NCBI GenBank assembly: GCA_964509505.1
Contig: CAZDYP010000198.1
Coordinates: 1 to 8,440, forward strand
DNA from: CAZDYP01 sp964509505
GTDB lineage: Bacteria > Chloroflexota > Anaerolineae > JACRMK01
DNA: 8,440 nt
Direction: 5' to 3'
Position numbers and translations under genes: made by a program. Below, in pieces: positions 7,082 through 8,440 of the stretch. The number at the start of each line of letters is the position of its first letter. Positions within the stretch are counted from its first letter, which is position 1. Below the pieces are notes generated by a model. It had not been told where the DNA came from and did no database searches. It saw only the letters and a program-made list of their open reading frames with translations.

Positions 7082-7124
7082 GAACGGGGAAGCGGGGATA
7101 GTCCATCTACCCGTTTCCCCGTTC
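7082..7124. repeat. Large inverted repeat between two divergent promoters
   Basis: Left arm GAACGGGGAAGCGGG (7082-7096) and right arm CCCGTTTCCCCGTTC (7110-7124) are complementary over 15 bases with one G-T wobble, around a 13-base centre. It lies upstream of both predicted transcription starts, so neither predicted transcript contains it. It has no T-tract next to it. It could be an operator for a dimeric regulator, or a REP-like intergenic palindrome; I cannot tell which. Confidence 0.75.
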
Positions 7125-7133
7125 CTCGTTTAC

Positions 7134-7162
7134 TTGTCTCTCGTCCTACCTTGCATTATGAT
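7134..7162 (+). promoter_or_regulatory. Promoter of the 74-residue protein, placing its start codon at +1
   Basis: TTGTCT (7134-7139, four of six consensus positions) and TATGAT (7157-7162, five of six) are separated by exactly 17 bases. The ATG at 7170 follows the -10 box by seven bases, where transcription should begin, so the mRNA would be leaderless. This fits the absence of any Shine-Dalgarno sequence before 7170. Confidence 0.5.
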
Positions 7163-7169
7163 TGCCCAC

Positions 7170-7394
7170 ATGACCTATCAAGAATCCATTGCCGTCATCA
7201 AAGAGTTGATGGCGGCAAAAACGAAAGAAGAGCTGCAAGATAGAATGGGCGTCCACATGAGCAGGGTAGATGGCGCCTTCTTTAGCGTCGTCAATGACGT
7301 GGCGCAACAACTGCGCGCGCAAGGTAAACCCGCCGCCGCGCAACATCTGACGAACATTGGCGATGCGTTGGCGCGGCTGCGGTTTATGATTTAG
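7170..7394 (+). CDS. Small helical protein of unknown function
   Basis: A 74-residue protein beginning MTYQESIAVIKELMAAKTKE and ending ALARLRFMI. I do not recognise a named family. The composition is charged and Ala/Leu-rich, with a heptad-like spacing suggesting three helices: about 3-13, 16-45 and 52-72. The pattern FFxVVxxxAxxLxxxGxxxxAxxLxxIxxxLxxLR in the second half is like small helical proteins and helical tails that I associate with Chloroflexota and cyanobacteria, but this is only a resemblance. No signal peptide, membrane segment or Cys/His metal site. ATG 7170 is preferred because a -10-like TATGAT ends seven bases before it and no ribosome-binding site exists before it, 7158 or 7074; the in-frame ATG at 7158 overlaps that -10 box. 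The lipoprotein gene starts 45 bases downstream on the same strand, so co-transcription is possible. Confidence 0.65.
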   Translation: MTYQESIAVIKELMAAKTKEELQDRMGVHMSRVDGAFFSVVNDVAQQLRAQGKPAAAQHLTNIGDALARLRFMI

Positions 7395-7439
7395 CCGGCT
7401 GTGACGATATTTTGAAAAAGGAGAGTCTTCCGATTCCCA

Positions 7440-8440
7440 ATGACCCAATTTTTGACACGAAAACTTTTTGCGCCGATGTTTCTCTGTGCGCTTGTGACGG
7501 CTTGTGCGCTGACTGAGCTCGTCTCCATGCCGTCCGAGCCTACGGCGACCAGAGCGCCTGTCGTGAACGCAACGCCACCGCGCATCACAGTGGATGTGTT
7601 GGCGACGACCGCAGCCGCCACAGCCGCGCCGACTGCGACACGCGGCAGCAATCCAACGCCAGCAACGCCAGCTGCAGCGACGCCCACCCGCGCGCCGCAA
7701 GTTGCAGCGACGGCGACGCCCACAGGCGATCCGCTCGTCGGGTTCGCGCAGCAGTTCGATGGTCAAGCGGCGTATGAGCATACGCGCGCGTTGACCACGC
7801 CGGCAATGGCGGGACGCAAATATGGTACGACAGGTGGAGACAAAGCCGCGCAATACATCGCCGACAAATTCAAAGCGGCAGGCTTAAAGCCGATTGGCGA
7901 TAACAACACCTACTTCCAAAATTTCACGATGCCGTTCATAGACTTGGCTGAAGTGTCGTTGAAACTATTGAATGGCGATGGGAGTGTGAATAAAGCCTTC
8001 AAGCATCACACCGATTTCCGCGAGAGCGGCACATGGCTGACGGAGAATGCAAACGCGAATGGCGCGGTTGTGTTCCTCGGACGCGGCACAGACAAAGACC
8101 TCGCTGCGGGCGGGGATTTGACGGGTAAAATCGTGTTGGTCTTTCAGCCACAGAACACGCAAGTTTTGCAATGGGTCAAGGGGCTGTGGGACAAGGGCGT
8201 GGCGGGGGTGCTGGTCATCAACAACAATCCTGCGGCAGTGACGTTCAAGAGCTCATTTGTCGTGGACAGCCCACGCAAAGGCGAGACGCGCCCATTGCTC
8301 GTCGTCACGCGCGCCGTCGCCTTGGCGCTGTTGCAACTGAGCGACGCAAAATTGCAAGAGCTCGAAGATAAAATGAACCGCGACGAGGGCGTGTTCGCGC
8401 CGACGACGAATCGCGTGAGCATGACGATGAAACTCGCGCC
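7440..8440 (+). CDS. Lipoprotein, M28-family peptidase-like with PA domain (N-terminal part; cut by the window edge)
   Basis: Open from ATG 7440 to the right edge, 333 codons, with the C-terminus missing. Residues 1-22 are a lipoprotein signal peptide: R7-K8, a hydrophobic stretch and lipobox VTAC with C22, so the protein should be lipid-anchored outside the cytoplasm. Residues about 31-97 are a disordered Thr/Ala/Pro-rich linker. Residues 110-166 (AYEHTRAL, then AGRKYGTTGGDKAAQYIADK and FKAAGLKPIGDNNTYFQNFT) match the N-terminal segment of M28 aminopeptidases, which place the substrate-facing region before a zinc catalytic domain. Residues about 205-305 look like an inserted PA domain (DLTGKIVLVF, then KGVAGVLVINN). 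The zinc ligands would lie beyond the edge, so activity cannot be judged. AAGGAG at 7418-7423 is 16 bases from the ATG, unusually far, but an in-frame TGA at 7413 and lack of other start codons leave no better upstream start. Confidence 0.82.
   Translation, partial: MTQFLTRKLFAPMFLCALVTACALTELVSMPSEPTATRAPVVNATPPRITVDVLATTAAATAAPTATRGSNPTPATPAAATPTRAPQVAATATPTGDPLVGFAQQFDGQAAYEHTRALTTPAMAGRKYGTTGGDKAAQYIADKFKAAGLKPIGDNNTYFQNFTMPFIDLAEVSLKLLNGDGSVNKAFKHHTDFRESGTWLTENANANGAVVFLGRGTDKDLAAGGDLTGKIVLVFQPQNTQVLQWVKGLWDKGVAGVLVINNNPAAVTFKSSFVVDSPRKGETRPLLVVTRAVALALLQLSDAKLQELEDKMNRDEGVFAPTTNRVSMTMKLA

Noticed and set aside
7082..7124. Inverted repeat as an intrinsic terminator
   Set aside because: It has no following T-tract on either strand and sits between two divergent genes, where no predicted transcript ends.
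7074..7169. Longer N-terminus for the small protein from ATG 7074
   Set aside because: The extra residues run through the inverted repeat and the promoter; no ribosome-binding site supports 7074, and the composition changes sharply at 7158-7170.

Overview
The window looks like a piece of a bacterial metagenome-derived contig with about 55-60% GC. A chromosomal fragment from a Chloroflexota-like bacterium (Anaerolineae or relatives) is my best guess. The guess rests on the cyclase-STAND-TPR architecture, an antitoxin-like small gene of a type I associate with Chloroflexota and cyanobacteria, and a Thr/Ala/Pro-rich lipoprotein linker. No marker gene is present to prove it.

Left half (1-4738, minus strand): two large signalling genes lie head to tail, 81 bases apart. 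The upstream one (4738-1985) is complete. It has a class III adenylate cyclase domain with all catalytic residues, a STAND/NB-ARC-type NTPase and a TPR tail. The downstream one (1903 to beyond base 1) is cut by the window edge. It starts with a complete GGDEF diguanylate cyclase domain with an intact I-site, followed by an AAA-like ATPase with an altered P-loop, then a STAND NTPase module closely related to the one in its neighbour. Together they suggest a locus coupling one type of sensor ATPase to two second messengers, cAMP and c-di-GMP.

Middle (4739-5311): a divergent small gene on the plus strand resembles an antitoxin-like family. It is broken by a 61-base partial duplication and a one-base frame change. 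A 100-N scaffold gap sits inside it, flanked by identical 55-base copies, so that gap is probably an assembly artefact rather than missing DNA.

Right half: a complete acyl-CoA synthetase of the long-chain fatty acid type (6976-5312, minus). It is divergent from a 74-residue helical protein (7170-7394, plus) that appears to start at its own transcription start (leaderless). Between the two promoters lies a 15-base-arm inverted repeat. Last is the front part of a lipoprotein resembling an M28 metallopeptidase with a PA domain (7440 to beyond 8440, plus), cut before its catalytic domain. I saw no tRNA, rRNA, CRISPR array or insertion sequence.
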